Source: Begonia masoniana
Taxonomy: Eukaryota > Streptophyta > Magnoliopsida > Cucurbitales > Begoniaceae
DNA: 64,000 bases
Direction: 5' to 3'
Assembly (NCBI GenBank): GCA_022432975.1
Contig: CM039509.1
Location: 23,715,432-23,779,431, forward strand
In this document: piece after piece, positions 45,270 through 57,443 of the stretch
How positions within the stretch are numbered: position 1 is the stretch's first letter
How the letters are laid out: every line of letters begins with the position of its first letter
Program-made: the position numbers and the translations under genes
The notes under the pieces: model-generated
Database searches by the model: none
What the model saw: the letters and a program-made list of their open reading frames with translations, nothing else
Told to the model about the DNA's origin: nothing

Positions 45270-47580
45270 TTGTAACGGGGCTTGGGTTAGGTAGGACGAG
45301 AATGAAATTTTTAACTTTTGATCAAAGAATTACACCAACTACTTAAATGAACTCAAATTCATAAAACTACAAGGAAAATTATAGATTTAAATCTTCTTAA
45401 CGAGATCACAGCTCAAATGCCATAAATTTTTTTTTGTTTTTGTATCCCAAAAGTTTTTCTCAACTATTTTGATTATTCATTATGACAAAGGGAAGAAACA
45501 TTGGGGTTAACTCTGAGGCATTTCAATTCTGATTCTTTTCAACTTTTTTTTTTTTTATAAAGAAATGATCTCGAATTTCACACAAGACAAAAATGTTGAA
45601 TTTCATGTAAGTAAGTTCATACAACTCTTTGATTCGAGTGTAAACAAAGGAAATAAACACAAAGTGGTTAAAATATGGCTAATTTTCAAATAAAAAGGTT
45701 AAGGCTAAAAATTGGCTTCTAGTGGTCAATTATCAAGGTAAACTTTTTAAAGTAAGGCCAAAATTGGCTAATCCTAAGTGCCTATTTCATCTCAATACAT
45801 TCCAATTCAATTCTAACTTGCTTCAACTAGGGGGTGCAAGTTGAACACAAAATCTATTCTCGGCAAGATGAATTGGACCAAAAAAAGACTGATTCCTAAG
45901 GCAAATAACTCAACCAAAACAACTCCAATCAAGCTGAAATTTTAATAGACTCTTACTCTGAGGGTGATGGGAGCACCTTCCAAAAATCAGGAGTTAACTC
46001 GATGGGAATGAAAAGATATAGATAAAGTGGTGCACGTTAGTCCAGAAAGTGATAATGAGGCACCTTCTGGGGTCTTTGGTTCTCCTTGAGGAAGAGCTCT
46101 CCAACTTTCCGTGCAGAAAGCTTGATACACATTTGCTAGATGTTCTACCTTCAGGGAAGAGGTAGAAGAAGAGGGCAATAAAATGGATTCCACTACACTC
46201 AAAAAGATGAAAACCAAAACACACACTCGTTCAGATATGACTCGCCGAGGAGATGAGGTTACTTGATGCTTGGGAACTTCAAGGTTTGGACGAAGAGAAA
46301 CTTCAGTTTTTCATTCAAAAATTATTGTCTTCTCAACAGCCATAAAGATGGTTTAAATACCACTCCCCTTTACAAAATTAGAGTTCAAATGATTAGCCAA
46401 CAAAAGGTGACAAAACAAGCGGTATTCGACCAAGTGTACAAGTCGAGTACAAACATGTTTTGCCAATTTTGGCCAAACCCTCTCTCTCTCCAAATGTCAC
46501 TTTCAAGTGGTCAATTCTTCCACAAAACATAGCCACAAGTTACCTTTAATGCACATATGTCGGACCATCACAATGCATGTAAGAAGAACTACTAAAAGAC
46601 TAGATAACATAAACTAAACTTATGGTTACATCAATTTGCTCCAAGGAAGACATTAATTCCTTCTTCAAGCTCGGTTCGGTCATGAGGTTGCTCTCATGTC
46701 AACAAGTGAAATGACATCTCTTTGTCTTGTGTGTTAGACTCTAGCTTCAGTTGGTTTTCAAATCCATTACCTACAAAATGAGTACACAAGTTAGTTAAAG
46801 CTTTGGCTCGTGATCGAGTGGTTGCTCCTCTTGGCACATCAAATTATGTGGCCTCAACATGCAAGTTCTAGAAACAAATAAACTATGCATGACAATCCAT
46901 CAAGAATAAAAATTACAGAGCAAGTATAGTGCATGCTCATAAGCTAAAAACAAAAACTTTCAAGAGGGGTTAATTATGTTAGATACTATAACATATATTC
47001 ATTCAATCAATCAACAAAGGAATTACTCATTGTCTAGTAGCAAAATAAACTCAACTATTAAATAGACTTGAAACTTGTTGCATTTTAGATTCAATTCAAC
47101 GAAACAAAATAAAACAATTCAATAAAAAAACATGCGCATGGTATCCCCTACCCCACGCTTAGTTGATGCATTGTTCTCAATGTATACAATGAAGAGGCTC
47201 ATGGAAAAAAAATGAAGCACAAAAATAGATGTAAGGAAATAGAAACTTCCTTGAATGTCATGAGTTGTGTGAACATTTAGTCATTTCTTCCTTTGTTTTG
47301 AAAACTCCAAGAATAAGGCGTGGGCACGCCTTATTTTGAGTTCTTTTATGATGGTTGGTTTCTTCTTTCATGATGAACTCCAAAGATAAGGCATAGGTAG
47401 TTTTCCTCTGGTTGTTTCTAAGCAAAAAGAACACAAGCAATCATTTCTAGAATCAAGATTCACCAAAAATAATGATATAAACAACAACTAAGAAAAAAGT
47501 AAAAAAAATTGATAAAAACATTGGGTTGCCTCTGAAAAAGTACTTTTCTTTAACGCCTTTGGCTAGACGTTGCATCTTCT
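45270..47580 (-). other. Probable 3' LTR and flank of Athila/Tat-like remnant
   Basis: No gene. On the minus strand, downstream of the integrase, 47140..47190 reads CATTGAGAACAATGCATC then AAGCGTGGGGTAGGGGA, like the GAGGACAATG...AGTGTGGGG motif and polypurine tract before the 3' LTR of such elements. The LTR would then start near 47135 and run left to about 45275. Limits are uncertain and no second LTR copy is available. Some similarity to 15390..15470 is noted above. Confidence 0.4.
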
Positions 47581-48260
47581 TCACTCTTTGTAGATTGGGT
47601 ATTCTAAATTGATTTGAGTAATTTCATACATTTGAAAACCTTCATAAAAAGGTTTCAAACGATGGCGATTAACCCTAAAAATCTTATATGTTTCTACACT
47701 TTTGATTTCAACTACACCATGAGAAAAGACATTAGTAACGATAAATGATCCCATCCATCTTAAGCACAATTTTCCAAAAAAAAATTTCAGACGAGAGCTA
47801 TAAAGTAAAACTTTTTTACCAATAGAGAAATCTTTAATGGAGATCATGTGATCATGAAAGCCCTTTATTTTGTTCTTGTAAAGCTTTGAGTTTTCATAAG
47901 CATCATTGCAAATTCCTTCCAGTTCTTACAATTGAAGTTTTCTGTGTGTCCATGCCTTATCCATATTCATGTGACAGTTCTTTACAGCCTAGTAAGCCTT
48001 GTGCTCCAATTCAAAAGGAAGTGGACATGGTTTGCCAAATATCAAATGATAAAAAGACATTTCTATCAGTATTTTATAAGCTTTTTGGTATGCCCATAAT
48101 GCACCATTCAGGCATAAACTCCAATCTTTCCCATTCGGAATGATAGTTTTCTCATTTCCAAAAAATGCATATGTCAAGTGGCTTAGCAATTATTTCAATT
48201 CCAACTTTTGTGTATTCAATTCATCTTCATCAATCAAGTTAAGAGTTTTCTGCACGAAAG
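47581..48260 (-). pseudogene. Athila/Tat-like integrase remnant, minus strand
   Basis: Minus-strand frames 48189..47989 (DWSLCLNGALWAYQKAYK, GKPCPLPFELEHKAY) and 47847..47581 (VGKK-like KVLLYSSRLKFFFGKL, VVEIKS, RVNRHRLKPFYEGF) match the C-terminal half of integrase in non-chromoviral plant Ty3/gypsy elements. Between the protease linker (VIDSFVQKTLNLIDEDEL, about 48250..48200) and the integrase the whole RT, RNase H and integrase core are missing, an internal deletion of some kilobases. Stops and frameshifts are present. Confidence 0.82.
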
Positions 48261-48262
48261 AG

Positions 48263-48570
48263 TCAATGACGTGCAAAGCAAAAAAAAAAATACAAAACAC
48301 TAGGATATTTCATGTCATCATCATATATATTAAATTTAATGACATCTCCATCAAACTCCATAGTAAGTTTACCATCATGCACATCAATTTTCATTTTAGA
48401 TGTTTTGAGAAATGGTCTTCCAAGCAAAATTAAAGGAGAATTATAAGTGTCATCTTCTTCCACATCAAGCATATAAAAATCAGAAGGAAATAACATACCA
48501 TTAATCTGAACTAAAATATTTTTTAAAACTCCTATGGGATAAACATTAGACCTATCAGAGAGTTGGATAA
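48263..48570 (-). pseudogene. Athila/Tat-like protease remnant, minus strand
   Basis: A 103-codon minus-strand stretch with QLSDRSNVYPIGVLKNILVQ, FPSDFYMLDVEED and ILLGRPFLKTSKMKIDVHDG, matching the protease region of these elements. The DTG catalytic part would lie further upstream and is cut off at 48571 by LTR J. Confidence 0.85.
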
Positions 48571-49488
48571 TGTCAGGACCCGACCTGACAAGCCCCGACA
48601 ATTAGGATTCCCGAGGTGGGAAATGATAATAAATTCTGAGTTTTCAATTTGCTTGGATACGTTTGTATTTTTAATTAATCCCGTCTTAATTGCACCTGAC
48701 ATCTTAAAATAAGATATCTCCAATTTTATATCCAAACATTTTTTATTCTCAATCAGACATCAAATATATAATCCCAAACAATATACATATTCCAGAGCAG
48801 CTTTCCAAATATGTATGCATTAAATATTTCTATATGTACATCATTATCAGGGTTTTTTAACGGAAACTATTACAAACAAAATAGGTCACACACACATGAC
48901 CGTTCAAAAAGAATTTATAAAATTTCTAAATTATCTATCCCGGTCCCAATGCAAAAGAAAACCATCTACCTCGATGGTTTATCATATGCCTATTCTAGTC
49001 CTTTAACTTGCCTTTGCTTTCCCGTCTCGGTGAACAATCTTGTTGTCTAAAAAATATGAATATCCACATAATAAACTTTACGCCCAGCAAATAAGTTTAA
49101 GAGCTAGAATAGCTAACTCATACTCTATTACACTATCTAGGACCACATTTCATCTTCCACCTATTATTGATTATTTTTTAAATCAACTTGTTTTGATTTG
49201 AAATTCATGTCATTTGTATAAAAATCCATGCATGTTCGTATTTGAACAATTTAAAAATTCATGTCATTAACCACAGTTTAAAATCATTCTCAATAAATAG
49301 ATAAATTTCATGCAATTTAAAATAAATATTTCATGATTTAAAGTCATCTTTTCACAAAACATTCAATGCAATCTTTTAACATTCAAATTGATATGTCAAA
49401 AATGCAATCCACTCTAATTGACACATATGACCATCACACAACCCTACAAGTTTTTTGATTTTCACTGGTAAGGCTGTAGGACCCTACA
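48571..49488 (-). repeat. LTR J, first part (interrupted by family A solo LTR)
   Basis: Begins TGTCAGGACCCGACC at 48571 exactly where the protease frame breaks; the 5 bp before it (GATAA, 48566..48570) would be the TSD. Minus orientation is suggested because the start mirrors LTR ends such as GGGTCGTGACA. It is cut at 49488 by the family A solo LTR and continues at 62188. Its far end is not in the window, so LTR or whole element cannot be decided. Confidence 0.6.
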
Positions 49489-50187
49489 TGTAACACCTGG
49501 CATTTTATCTATGTAATTATTTTTCCGAACTATTAAGTGAGATTAATTCAATATTAATACAAAGTATGTTTAGTTGAAAACCAAAACGAATGAGTTTATA
49601 TTGAATTGGATAATGAGATAAAAACCAAACAAAAGGGTAACTAAACAAACAAGATGGTTGGTAATGGATGGAGGGGGTAAATTGGGAAGAAATTAAGGTT
49701 GGTGGGAGATAACCAATGGATGATTGCCAAGTGGCAATAACTTGCTGAGGAACCTACCTATTCTCCTTCCTCCTACGTAAACATTCATATGCATTTTTCC
49801 TTCTCTGTATTTCTCTCAAGATTCTCTCTTCCAGTCGACAAAACAAATATCGAAGTTACTTCGATCTTCTCAGATTTCCTTCCTGCTCCTCCGCTAAGGT
49901 AAACATCTTCTAATGCTAACACATTGGACAAGCAAAAACTATGTGTTTTGCTGGAGTTTAGGTTAAGATATTTGGGAGAGAACTCTCGGTTTTTGTATGG
50001 AAACGCATTCGCTGTTATCTACAAATCTGAAGTGGAGTTTACTGCATAATCTTCCAAGTTATTTGTTAGCATTTGCAGCTTGTTTAATACCTCTTCATGC
50101 ATACTACAGATCCGAGCATTCCAGGGACATTCGAGCATCTGACACCGCAGCAAACAGGTAAGTTCATAACCGTAGGTTGGCCCATAA

Positions 50188-52818
50188 TGTAACACCCGAG
50201 TCAACGGCCAGGCGATTTTCTTAACTGTATTAACGGTCATAAATATTTAATCTTCATAGTTTAGAATTTATGCTAAGCTTAATTGATTACATGTGGATCT
50301 AAATTAGGTTGAGTGGCAAAGTTGTAATATTGGAGGATTAAGGCCAGTATTTAAAGAAAAAGGAAAGGATTCAAACTTCATTTAAACCACTGTAGCCGAC
50401 ACCACCCTTTCCGGCGATTTCTTCTCTCGCAAGTCCTTACTCTCTGCTATCAGCAAACTTTCCTCGACGGCCAGTTTACTCCGCCACCACTCGACTACTC
50501 TACGCCTGAGGTATGCATTAGACAATGTGGCTATCTGTTAGTTTATTAGCTCTGTTTTCAGCTCTGTATTGAAGTTTTGGATTCTTCAATGGCCGAGTAT
50601 CGATAAGAACATTTTGAAACCCGAGATTGGTAATGTCATTCCGAATCGATCTGGACATTTAAAACAACCAACCCTGAGTTATCATTATCGAATCGGTCTG
50701 TTTTGATTTTGGGATTTCGGGTTACATTGAGTATTAAACTAAGAACTCGGGAAGGACTCTTAGCTATTAGACCTTAGGATAACTCGAGATTAGAACTATT
50801 AGGATTTTGTTTTAACTACTGCAATGTAAATGTTTAGGTGAAGAAGTTTGAAGAGAAAGGAGCTCAAGTGCTAAGGAGACCAGGTAAGTAAATGTATTAA
50901 GATTTCCGGCTAATAGAGCCCTACATCGTGGGAGTACTAGGTTGTATAGATATCTAATGTTTACTTTATGATAATGAGCCTGTCTGCACTTGAAGGATTT
51001 ATGTATGTTGCGAGTTATACAATTTGATGACCTGCTAGTGAATGTGAAGTTTTCTGCTCTGGTATGATCCTTGTCATGGTTTGATGAGTTAAAAGTTCTC
51101 ATGTTCATGCATATGAATGTTTCTCAAGCATAAGAAAATGTTTTAACGCATGTTTTCCATGAACAAGATATGTATGTATATATGTATATATATAAGACTT
51201 ATGCAACGTGGATCAAGTGAGGGTTGGGGGCGGTTCGGCGTATGTCACAGTCCAAAGAAGGACATATGAATACGACCCGCAGTAGGGAACAAGATCAAAC
51301 TCACTGTCGAACCCCCTTTACCGGCACAAATCCTCTCTTGATCCACACAACCTAAACAAAGAATATGAACAATGACTATGAATGATGAATATGATCAATG
51401 ACTATGAATGATGAACATGATCAATGATTATGAATGATGAATATGATCAATGACTATGAATGATGAACATGATCAATGATTATGAATGATGAATATGATC
51501 CATGACTATGAATGATGATTACGAGCAAAGGCATGAACAAGAAAAGACTTATGAGCATGTGATTTTCCCAAATTATGCATTCATGCATCCATATTAGTGT
51601 TGCATTCCTTACTAAGCATTAGGCTTATAGTTTAAACCTTATGATGTAGGTGACGAGTTTTCAGGTGAGGAACTCAAGGTTAATGAGGATGTCTAAGCTT
51701 GGTTGCTGGAGGATGCTCAGTGTGACAGTGAAGGCTGGATAGGCGACTAAACTCCCTGGTTATGCTCATAGTAAGTTAGAAAAGTTTACCACGAACAGAT
51801 GACTAAATAGAACAGAATTTCTTATAACAATGAGATATGGATTTGAAGAGCTTGTCTTTAGAGTCTGAATACGATTTTAAGGATTAATGAATGGTTTGTT
51901 TTGTTTGAGTCTTCCGCTATGCGTATTTTAGATGAGTTTATGATTTTTACTCTTTGGGGTTTGTGGTTACTAAGTTACGAGTCGGGTGAGTTCTGATATG
52001 TTCTATCGAATGAAGATGTTTGATGATTATAGTGTTTTACTGCCGTATGATAGAAGCTGGATGAGGCAATCATCCGGCTGACGTCATCAGCGGATGTCAA
52101 TAGATGAGAGTTAAACGATTGAGTCTTCCGGATGACGTCACCGGAAGATGTAGTATGACGTCACCGGAAGATGTAATATGTTTCCTCGCCGGATAATGTA
52201 AATGTTAGGTTGTCGTCTAACGTTCGGTGGATGAAGTGTATTCCTTCACCGGATGATGTAAGTACTATCTTGTCGTTTAGCGATCGGCAGATGTAGTGTA
52301 ATAAAGTCACCAGATGATCTAAGGAGTCTTTTTACCGGATGATATAAACATGGTTTTGTCGTCTAGTGACCGGATGATGCGAGTATTTCCTTATTGTTTA
52401 TTGTTCAGGAAATGTTTTAAATCGGTCACGTGATGCACACATGTCCACCGGTCACGTAAATATGAACATCTGGTGGAGAATGTTCGGGATCGGGCGATGT
52501 CTTTAATTAGGCACGTGCAATGCCCGTGACCACCGGCGGATGTCTAATACTGGTTGAGATCAGATGTGTCGCGTGGCGGACACGTGACCACCGGTAGATG
52601 CAGTCTATAGCTTAAGTTTCCCCTCCACTAGCGCAGATATGAAATGTTTTCCTTGCCGATTGAGGCTTAGCGAAATCGCATATGACATCTCGAGTTAAAT
52701 TATGTTTCAAAAAAAAAAGAAAGAAATACACTACTAATATTGAATGCAGTGTGAGTAATGAGGATTAAATGATTAAGAAAGATAAGGATTATGTGACGAT
52801 CCCTCCCGGGTCGTTACA
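50188..52818 (+). repeat. Family C 5' LTR
   Basis: 2631 bp, TGTAACACCCGAG to GGGTCGTTACA. Landmarks: GT-AG-like segment 50511..50837, 46-nt exon-like block 50838..50883 ending ACCAG/GTAAGT, TTCCGGCTAATAGAGCCCTA near 50902, TGATGTAG/GTGACG near 51642. ATGAATGATGAAYATGATCA repeats at 51360..51530; CCGGATGATG / TGACGTCA array 52020..52600. Confidence 0.92.
51360..51530 (+). repeat. Tandem repeat of about 60 bp (two half-units) in C 5' LTR
   Basis: Repeats of ATGACTATGAATGATGAA and ATGATTATGAATGATGAA alternating with YATGATCA. The counterpart is 58620..58785 in the 3' LTR. Confidence 0.9.
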
Positions 52819-52822
52819 ATTA

Positions 52823-52834
52823 TGGTATCAGAGC
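52823..52834 (+). other. C element primer-binding site
   Basis: TGGTATCAGAGC, four bases after the 5' LTR. Confidence 0.92.
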
Positions 52835-52981
52835 AAAACCGGGTTCTAAAACCGATTCTGCAGACTGCCTTCCAGCACTGACTGTCACATGAGCACACTC
52901 CAACAACTGTAAGTATTTATGATTTCAGTATATGTTATTAAGTTAAGATATATCTGTAATGATTTGTCTAGGAATCCCAAA

Positions 52982-55900
52982 ATGGTTAGAGGTCAGCAAA
53001 GAGAGACCAATGAGGATAGCAATGCTATTGCTTAGTTGACCGAGTTGGTCATGCGCCAATCTCACCAGATAGAGCGACTGATGATTGCTAGAGAGGAACA
53101 AGGCAACTCCAGTACTAATGCAACGCATGATCATGAGGGTGAGCGTTTCCACCGGCTTCGGCCCCCGGTGTTTAATGGACTTGTTTCAGATCCTATTTAT
53201 GCTGAGGAGTGGATTCGAAAGATAGAAGACATGTTTAAATATGCAAAGGTTGATGAAGGAGATACGGTTACCTATGCTGTCTTTCATTTGGAGTTAAGTG
53301 CAAGGCATTGGTGGGACTCAATCCAGAACACCGCTAATGCCGAAGCCATGACCTGGTAGATGTTCAAGACTGCTTTCTTTGACAAGTACTTCAATAAGAC
53401 TGTTCGGGCCAACAAGAAGAAGGAGTTCATGAATCTGCGACAAACTGGCTCTGTGACGGATTACATATGCAAATTTGATGCTTTATCACGGTTTGCTCCC
53501 CGTATGATTGAGGATGACGAGGACAAGATTTACCAATTTGTTCAAGGGCTGAAACCGAGTCTATATGTGAAAGTAAAGACTGCTGGAATACACAATGTAC
53601 CCTATGGTGAAGTGACGGCTAAGGCCTTGGAGCTGGAAGAGGCAGAAATAACAGCATATGCACAGCGTGAGCAGCCAAGAAAACTCACAAAGGACACTCA
53701 GCCGCCACCACGTCAGAACAAAGGTTGGCAGCCGCAACAGAACAGGGGACCACAGCAACAACAACAAGGAATAAAGAGACCCCTCAACCAGAATGACGAC
53801 CAAGGAAAAGGGAAGAGGCCTCTGGCACCCTTATGCCCCACCTGTATGAAGAACCACCCCGGCGAATGCAAGTTGCGTTCTGGCCGTTGTTTCAGATGTG
53901 ACAAAGTTGGACATATAGTCAGAGACTGCCCCATGCCGCCAGATCCGAACCGTGCAAGGGTAGCACCTAGAGTCTATGCAATGATGGAGGATGAGGAAGC
54001 CGTGCAGCATACAGTCATAACAGGTACCATTATGATCTGTGGTTTTGCTGCTTACACACTTATAGATACAGGAGCCACGCACTCGTTTATATCAACTCTG
54101 TTTGTATGCCAACACAACTTAGAACCTTTACCAGCCGAAAGGCCATATGATGTTATGTTACCATCAGGGAAGTCCCTACATTCTGAACAGATTGTTAAAG
54201 GTGATGTTGTGTCCTTAGGAAGTAAAAACTATATGTAGAACTGATTGTAATTGACATGAAAGGGTATGAGGTGATATTAGGAATGGATTGGTTATTTAGG
54301 CATTATGCCACAATAAGTTGTAGGTCTGGGATGGTTGATTTTCGACCCCCAAATTGTGATCATTATTCCTTCCAAGCTATTCCTAAAATAAGCAAAATAC
54401 CGATTATATCCTCACTAGAAATTTACCGGTTACTGAAAAATGGTTGTGAGAGTTACTTAGCTAGCATAATGGATGTTCGGGTGAAGAATAAGATAGAGTT
54501 ACAAGATATCCCCATAGTCAGAGAGTTCCCTGAGGCATTCTTGGATGATTTACCAGGATTACCACCTGATAGAGAAATAGAGTTTGTAATTGATACATAT
54601 CCCGAGGCATCACCTGTATCTAAGAATCCTTACCAGATGGCACCGGTTGAGTTAAAGGAGTTAAAAGTCCAACTACAGGAATTAGTAGACAAGGGGTTTA
54701 TACGCCCTAGTAGTTCCCCTTGGGGTGCACCTGTCTTATATGTCAAGAAGAAGGATGGTTCCCTTAGAATGTGCATAGACTACAGAGAACTAAATAAGTT
54801 GACAACCAAGAATAAGTACCCCTTACCCCGAATTGATGATTTGTTTGACCAACTGCAAGGAGCAAAAGTGTTTTCAAAAATAGATTTACGTTCAGGTTAT
54901 TACCAACTGAAAGTTAAGGAAGGAGATATACCAAAGACAGCCTTCAGAACCCGTTATGGACACTACGAATTCTTGGTCATGTCATTTGGACTGACCAATG
55001 CACCTGCAGCCTTTATGAACTTAATGAACCGTGTGTTTCGGGAGTATTTGGACAAATTTGTAATTGTGTTCATAGATGATATCCTGATATACTCACGGAC
55101 AGAAGCTGACCATGCAGAGCATTTAAGAATAGTTTTGACAACATTGAAGGAGCACCAGCTTTATGCCAAATTGTCCAAGTGTGAATTTTGGTTGGACAAG
55201 GTTAATTTTCTTGGCCATGTAGTTTCTGCTAATGGCATATCAGTGGACCCGACCAAAATTCAGGCAGTAAAGGATTGGCCACAACCAAAGAATGCCAGTG
55301 AAGTCCGCAGTTTCCTTGGATTGGCAGGCTATTACAGAAAGTTCATCAAAGGATTTTCTATGATAGCTAAGCCCCTGACGAATTTGACAAAGAAGGACAA
55401 TAAGTATTCTTGGACCGAAGCTTGTGAGGATAGCTTCCAGACGTTGAAGGTGAAGTTAACAACAGCCCCAGTTTTGACCCTTCCAATCGAAGAAGGAAAG
55501 TTTAGCGTATTTTGTGATGCGTCAAAAGTTGGTTTGGGCTGTGTTTTGATGCAAGAAGGCAAAGTTGTAGTGTATGCCTGTAGGCAATTAAAGAGTTACG
55601 AACAGAACTACCCCACCCATGATTTGGAATTAGCCGCTGTCGTTTTTGCTTTGAAGATATGGAGGCACTACTTATATGGACAGCAGTGTGAGGTGTTTTC
55701 TGACCATAAAAGTCTGAAGTATCTTTTTACACAAAAGGAATTGAACATGAGGCAGAGGCGTTGGTTGGAATTTGTTAAGGATTACGACTTTGAGATCAAG
55801 TATCACCCGGGTAAGGCTAACTCTGTAGCTGACGCATTGAGCAGGATGTCAACAACAATGCAACCCTTTGTATCAACTATGTCTATACCTTTGAGGACAG

Positions 55901-57402
55901 AAGTTCAGAGGTTTGAATTGGAGATAGTTCCAGAGTTATCAATCTTACTTGCCGATTTGACCATTCAACCAACAGTTTTAGAAAAGATCAAAGAGGCACA
56001 ACAGAAGGACTCTGAGGAGAATAACGGTATGATGAACAAGGTGAAGGACACCACCTCCGAGTTTAGTCTTTCCAAGGATGGGATTCTGAAGTTTAGAAAT
56101 AGATGGTATGTCCCTAATGATGGAGAATTACGTAAGCTAATCTTGGCTGAGGCGCATTCGTCTCCCTTTTCTGTGCATCCTGGAAGCACCAAGATGTATC
56201 GAGACATGAAGTTACTCTATTGGTGGCCAAACTTAAAGAGAGATGTTGCTAAGCATGTAGAGTCATGTTTGGTTTGCCAACAGGTTAAAGCCGAGCACCA
56301 ACGTCCAGGAGGTACCCTTCAGCCTCTACCTATTCCCGAGTGGAAGTGGGAACACATAGCTATGAATTTCGTCGTAGGATTGCCTAAGACAACCAAGGGA
56401 CATGATAGTATTTGGGTTGTGATTGATAGATTGACAAAGTCAGCCCATTTCTTACCAGTAAGGACAACCTACTCGATGGACCAGCTTGCTGATCTTTATG
56501 TACAAGAAGTTATTAGGTTGCATGGAATTCCTGCATCTATTGTCTCTGATCGTGACCCTAGGTTTACCTCCCGATTTTGAAAAAGTTTACAAGACGCATT
56601 AGGTACAAAGTTAGTCTTCAGTACTGCCTTCCACCCACGGACAGATAGTCAATCTGAAAGGACTATTCAGATACTTGAAGACATGCTGAGGGCATGTGTA
56701 CTAGATTTCCAGTCATCCTGGAGTAGATACTTACCCCTGGTTGAGTTCTCCTACAACAACAGCTACCAGTCCACCATTGGCATGGCACCTTATGAGGCAC
56801 TGTATGGCAGGAAGTGTAGGTCACCTCTGTATTGGGATGAGGTTGGTGAAGCAAAACTCATAGGTCCCGAGATGTTGCAGCAGATGTCAGACAAGATTGC
56901 CACTATTAAGAGGAGGATGATTACTGCACAAAGCCGACAGAAAAGCTATGCAGACCAAAGGAGGAGAGATCTTGAATTTGCTGTTGGAGATGAGGTCTTC
57001 CTGAAGGTTTCACCATTTAAAGGGGTACTAAGATTTGGCAGAAGGGGAAGGCTTAATCCACGATTTATTGGACCATTCCCTGTTTTGGCTAGAATCGGTA
57101 GTACAGCTTACAGACTGCAGTTGCCTCCATCATTGGATAAAGTTCATAATGTTTTCCACGTGTCAATGTTAAGGAAATGTATACGGGACCCTACACAAGT
57201 TGTTAAACCAGTGGATTTTGAGATTGAGCCGACACTAACATATGAAGAGAAGCCAGTGCAGATATTGGAATCCGCAATTAAGACTCTGAGGAATAAAGAG
57301 ATTCCGTTGGTCAAAGTTTTATGGAAGCATCATGGCATTGAAGAAGCCACGTGGGAGCGACGACAGGACATGTTAGACAAGTATCCAGAGTTGTTTGTTT
57401 GA
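52982..57402 (+). pseudogene. Element C gag-pol (Tekay-type), four lesions
   Basis: ATG 52982 (MVRGQQRE) opens Gag. Lesions: TAG at 53033 and TAG at 53357 (Gag), a 1-bp deletion-type frameshift near 54225 between protease and RT, and TGA at 56578 in integrase where B has Trp. Otherwise complete: Gag core with HWWDSI; zinc knuckle CFRCDKVGHIVRDC (53888..53929); protease LIDTGATHSF (54059..54088); RT with FIDDILIYS (about 55069); RNase [14 protein letters not shown] and VADALSR; integrase zinc finger [20 protein letters not shown] with the catalytic Glu; GPF module RFIGPFPVL; chromodomain-like end VKVLWKHHGIEEATWE; TGA 57400. The first integrase catalytic Asp is Asn ([10 protein letters not shown] has TIDFVVGLP). 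It is not autonomous as it stands. Confidence 0.92.
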
Positions 57403-57430
57403 TCAATTTTCAGGGACGAAAATTTTGTTT

Positions 57431-57443
57431 AAGGAGGGGTGGA
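57431..57443 (+). other. C polypurine tract
   Basis: AAGGAGGGGTGGA directly before the 3' LTR. Confidence 0.9.

Noticed and set aside
57403..57430. An env-like gene after pol in element C or B
   Set aside because: Only about 30 bases separate the pol stop from the polypurine tract in both elements.
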